Shown here in pieces: positions 36,307 through 38,463 of a DNA stretch of 38,463 bases. Position 1 is the stretch's first letter. Each line of letters opens with the position of its first letter. The stretch spans positions 1 to 38,463 of the forward strand of contig BAXO01000056.1 in the NCBI GenBank assembly GCA_001310555.1, in the 5' to 3' direction. Below the pieces are notes generated by a model. That model was given only the letters and a program-made list of their open reading frames with translations, did not search any database and was not told where the DNA came from. Source of the stretch: Bacillus sp. JCM 19058 (GTDB taxonomy: Bacteria; Bacillota; Bacilli; Bacillales_H; Bacillaceae_D). The position numbers were made by a program, and so were the translations under genes.

Positions 36307-37254
36307 TTATAAGTTTGTACAAAACCAATGGAGAATCGGTCCTTTCTCAAACCCTGCCCTTTCAGCCAGCCTTATCATTTGTTGATTGTCTACTTCTGTC
36401 CACAGCATAAACCTGTTGAAGCTATAATTAGAAAGATATTGTTTCATTTGCATTAAAGCGACTTGGCCAAACCGCTTTCCTCTAAATTCATTATTTATCT
36501 CAATATATTCAATATCAGCAATCCCTATTTGATTTAGGCTTTTAGAAAGTGAAGATGGGAACCATACAGCGATTTCACCACAAGCATTCCCATCGATATA
36601 AAATTTAAATTCTAAAGTTTTTTTTCCGCATCGCACCAAAGTGTAGTAAAGGTAAATTGTTCCGGACTACTTACATCTACTAGCTCGTCATTTAAAAAAA
36701 TAACTTTGCCAATTGTCGTGGAAAGAGAAGTCATTTTCTATTAGAGCTGTAGAAATATGCTCCCAACAATCTGGACAGCCAGCCCATCCAATCCCAAACG
36801 GATTTCTAGTAGCACTAATTTTTCTTTTGTTTCTGTCTGCAACGACAATCTTTATTTGTTTGACAAATAAGTTAGTTACTTTTTGATAGTTCGGCTTAGC
36901 TACTAACCAACGAATCTAGGCAATATCCGAGGAATCTTCAAAATAAATTTGTGTAGCTGCTAAAACTTCATTATTTTCTAAAGTAATAAAGATGGCGTTT
37001 TCATCAGGTTCGCTTCCTTTGTCATTATGATCTGGCCTTAAATTCTCAAGATGATCCGGAGCATTTAAAATTGCTTTTATTTCGCTATTGTCGATTTCTA
37101 GGTATGGGGGGACCTTCCTCATATGCTCTCTAATAAGGTCATAAAGCTGAATAAAATAATCTTCGTCCCAGCATTCTAAGCCACCCTCTTTTACTAGAGC
37201 AGGGCTTTTACCCTCGATAGATACAATGGTGATTGCAAATAATGGTTTGGACAT
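36307..37254 (-). pseudogene. double-domain GNAT acetyltransferase, in-frame TAG plus two run errors
   Basis: ATG 37254 (AAAAGGAGTCGTAT upstream) starts MSKPLFAITIVSIEGKSPAL. A first domain of 112 residues ends at TAG 36918-36916, but the same frame continues as IRWLVAKPNYQKVTNLFVKQ, then GWAGCPDCWEHISTALIEND. Removing one base from seven A (36694-36700) gives NWQSYFLNDELVDVSSPEQF; removing two from eight (36618-36625) gives CDAEKTLEFKFYIDGNACGE and then the C-terminal GNAT core IEYIEINNEFRGKRFGQVAL with NQQMIRLAERAGFEKG. Altogether about 314 residues, with two tandem GNAT-like halves as in several Bacillus acetyltransferases. The TAG probably replaces a Tyr codon (DIA-Y-IRW). The CPDC pair in the middle is notable. 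Substrate unknown. Confidence 0.65.
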
Positions 37255-37314
37255 ATACGACTCCTTTTAAATTAAGTTAAATTCCTTTAGCTAACTCAAT
37301 TTTTAGGGGGTCCC

Positions 37315-37370
37315 CGTGCATCATATCAGAAGTGTCAATTCAATATAAAAACCTCCAATTTTGAATTTTC
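37315..37370 (-). repeat. 56-bp dispersed repeat, copy B (inverted)
   Basis: The complement of copy A at 27876-27931, 48 of 56 positions identical. It is followed outward by GGGGACCCCC (complement of 37305-37314), whereas copy A is followed by TGCCCCTCC, so the conserved border is at TGCACG. The two copies face each other across 9.4 kb. Confidence 0.65.
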
Positions 37371-37435
37371 GAACATTATAATTCGAATATAAATACTCTG
37401 TCAACAATTAGACTTATTTAAACGATACCGAGTTT

Positions 37436-37552
37436 ATGAGTGACAAGATTTTATCACCTACTAAATACAGTGCTTTTTTTCGAGATGAGCATAATATTGA
37501 TGAAAGTCAGTACCAGGGTGTAGAAGAGGAATTATTGAATTCAGAAACTTGA
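37436..37552 (+). CDS. 38-residue ORF of unknown function
   Basis: ATG 37436 to TGA 37550-37552 encodes a small acidic peptide (MSDKILSPTKYSAFFRDEHN..., ending VEEELLNSET). There is only a weak GAG upstream. Composition is protein-like, but no family is recognised and a 7-T run lies inside it. It may be a gene fragment. Confidence 0.25.
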   Translation: MSDKILSPTKYSAFFRDEHNIDESQYQGVEEELLNSET

Positions 37553-37688
37553 TTAGTGCTTTTTGGACGAAAGAGAAAAAGACATTCTGTTTTCAGAGCG
37601 GTTGGTTATCGCAGGAAGGAAGGTATGTATGATAGAATGTATGAATAGGCTTTTACAGCTTGAGTTTGACTTTTTTTTAAAAAATGAG

Positions 37689-37717
37689 TTGCTTAATTGC
37701 GCTAAAAGTGATATATT
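37689..37717 (+). promoter_or_regulatory. probable promoter of the tRNA cluster
   Basis: TTGCTT (37689-37694), a 17-base spacer and TATATT (37712-37717), about 80 bases before the tRNA-Arg gene. No gene intervenes. Confidence 0.5.
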
Positions 37718-37797
37718 ACTACTTGTCGCAGGAAATTAATATTTTTTTGATGTCTCTACATATCGAAGAAATTATTCCTCTCCGTCGTTAAATATTT

Positions 37798-37874
37798 GCG
37801 CCCGTAGCTCAATTGGATAGAGCGTTTGACTACGGATCAAGAGGTTAGGGGTTCGACTCCTCTCGGGCGCGCCA
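37798..37874 (+). tRNA. tRNA-Arg (ACG)
   Basis: Acceptor GCGCCCG (37798-37804) pairs with CGGGCGC (37864-37870); D arm GCTC...GAGC; anticodon loop CTACGGA with anticodon ACG; T arm GAGG-TTCGACT-CCTC; discriminator G and encoded CCA (37872-37874). The A34 is normally deaminated to inosine by TadA so that it reads CGU, CGC and CGA. Confidence 0.96.
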
Positions 37875-38000
37875 TGCTTTAATAAAATTGGATAAAGCTT
37901 TTGACGAAAAAAATCCAACCAAGATAAATTATCTTAATACTTTATTGTTGAATTTCAGCAATGAGTAAAAAGTAGCCTCGTCAGCTAATTTTATCAACAA

Positions 38001-38077
38001 CGGGAAGTAGCTCAGCTTGGCAGAGCACTTGGTTTGGGACCAAGGGGTCGCAGGTTCAAATCCTGTCTTCCCGACCA
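38001..38077 (+). tRNA. tRNA-Pro (TGG)
   Basis: Acceptor CGGGAAG (38001-38007) / CTTCCCG (38067-38073); anticodon stem CTTGG/CCAAG with loop TTTGGGA, anticodon TGG; T loop TTCAAAT; discriminator A and encoded CCA (38075-38077). Confidence 0.96.
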
Positions 38078-38092
38078 TTTAATTTTAAATAA

Positions 38093-38166
38093 GCGGGTGT
38101 AGTTTAGTGGTAAAACCTCAGCCTTCCAAGCTGATGTCGTGGGTTCGATTCCCATCACCCGCTCCA
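38093..38166 (+). tRNA. tRNA-Gly (TCC)
   Basis: Acceptor GCGGGTG (38093-38099) / CACCCGC (38156-38162); anticodon stem TCAGC/GCTGA with loop CTTCCAA, anticodon TCC; T loop TTCGATT; discriminator T and encoded CCA (38164-38166). Confidence 0.96.
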
Positions 38167-38210
38167 AAACAATATATTTCATCGGAAGTGCTTTTTTTGT
38201 GCCCATTAAC

Positions 38211-38287
<77 letters not shown>

Positions 38288-38298
38288 AAAAAAAGTTA

Positions 38299-38327
38299 TT
38301 GACATATTTGTTTCAATTATGTATAAT
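38299..38327 (+). promoter_or_regulatory. rRNA operon promoter
   Basis: Consensus TTGACA (38299-38304), exactly 17 bases, consensus TATAAT (38322-38327). Such perfect spacing and boxes are typical of rrn promoters; the rRNA leader box follows 25 bases later. Confidence 0.93.
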
Positions 38328-38463
38328 TCTAAAAGTCGCCAAAAAGCGATGAAGTTCTTTGAAAACTGAACAAAAGCCAAGCGAAAAAGAGAAACGTGGA
38401 CGAAGAGTGGAAGCTATTCGCGGACAGCCAAAAGTCGGACGGTGCGTGCTTATGCATGTAGGG
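38328..38463 (+). ncRNA. 16S pre-rRNA leader (5' external transcribed spacer), partial
   Basis: Contains the conserved leader string TTCTTTGAAAACTGAAC (about 38353-38370) seen before 16S genes in Bacillaceae, thought to act in antitermination and processing. The mature 16S start (consensus TTTATCGGAGAGTTTGATCC) is not reached before the window ends, so no rRNA sequence itself is present. Confidence 0.85.

Noticed and set aside
36916..36918. TAG in the double GNAT as recoded amino acid (for example pyrrolysine)
   Set aside because: No recoding genes are visible and a Tyr codon change explains it; the gene carries other sequence errors as well.
38012..38206. Minus-strand frame of 64 codons across the tRNAs
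   Set aside because: It overlaps the tRNA-Pro and tRNA-Gly genes; translated tRNA antisense of this type is a well-known false protein in databases.

Overview
The window looks like a chromosomal segment of a low-to-medium GC Gram-positive, most likely a Bacillaceae species (Bacillus in the broad sense). The reasons are strong AGGAGG-type ribosome binding sites, TTGACA/TATAAT promoters, tRNA genes that encode their own CCA end, a Bacillus-type rRNA leader box (TTCTTTGAAAACTGAAC) at the right edge, an LPNTA sortase signal at the left edge, and families common in Bacillus (BCCT betaine carrier, Rrf2, PepSY/FixH, CPBP, GNAT).

Layout. 1-330: C-terminus of a sortase-anchored, Asp-rich repeat protein, followed by stacked terminators and a DUF418 remnant. 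937-3288: a broken DHA2 drug exporter and a frameshifted VOC protein. 3457-6757: possible toxin-gene debris, a DUF402-like protein, an arsenite/bile-acid family permease and a CPBP membrane protease. 7028-10642: an M3 oligoendopeptidase, then an Rrf2 regulator and an MFS exporter that share the same operator. 11243-15066: a sugar-phosphate isomerase behind a 20-bp palindromic operator, a P-loop kinase, a type I methionine aminopeptidase and an APH-type kinase with a possible leader peptide. 15496-19499: an MFS carrier, YjdM/PhnA, a GNAT, a YkgJ-like cysteine-cluster protein and an ABM-fold protein. 19620-22196: two alpha/beta hydrolases divergent from a TetR regulator. 22200-24063: PepSY membrane protein plus FixH/YtkA-like lipoprotein. 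24658-29191: VOC, 2Fe-2S ferredoxin, ion channel, two GNATs and a stand-alone caspase-like protein. 29444-33164: a heterodimeric ABC exporter with overlapping genes. 33252-37254: BCCT carrier, a serine beta-lactamase-like hydrolase and a double-GNAT protein. 37798-38287: four tRNAs (Arg, Pro, Gly, Ile). 38299-38463: the promoter and 5' leader of an rRNA operon; 16S itself lies beyond the edge.

The most striking property is that about half of the genes are frameshifted, and most of the shifts fall in A or T runs of 7 or 8 that should be 6 or 7 (roughly two dozen 7-base runs need one base removed). A smaller set are single-base losses, several beside short G runs. The simplest reading is uncorrected homopolymer error in the assembly; polymerase slippage or a mutator strain are alternatives. 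I mark these genes as pseudogenes because the sequence as given is broken, but most are probably intact in the cell.

Biologically the region is a patchwork of single-gene resistance and detoxification functions (exporters, acetyltransferases, VOC proteins, hydrolases), each with its own local regulator or none, leading up to an rRNA operon. The least characterised item is the 180-residue protein at 27996-28538, which has the His/Cys strand pattern of clan CD (caspase/CHAT-like) peptidases and stands alone without the usual sensor domains.
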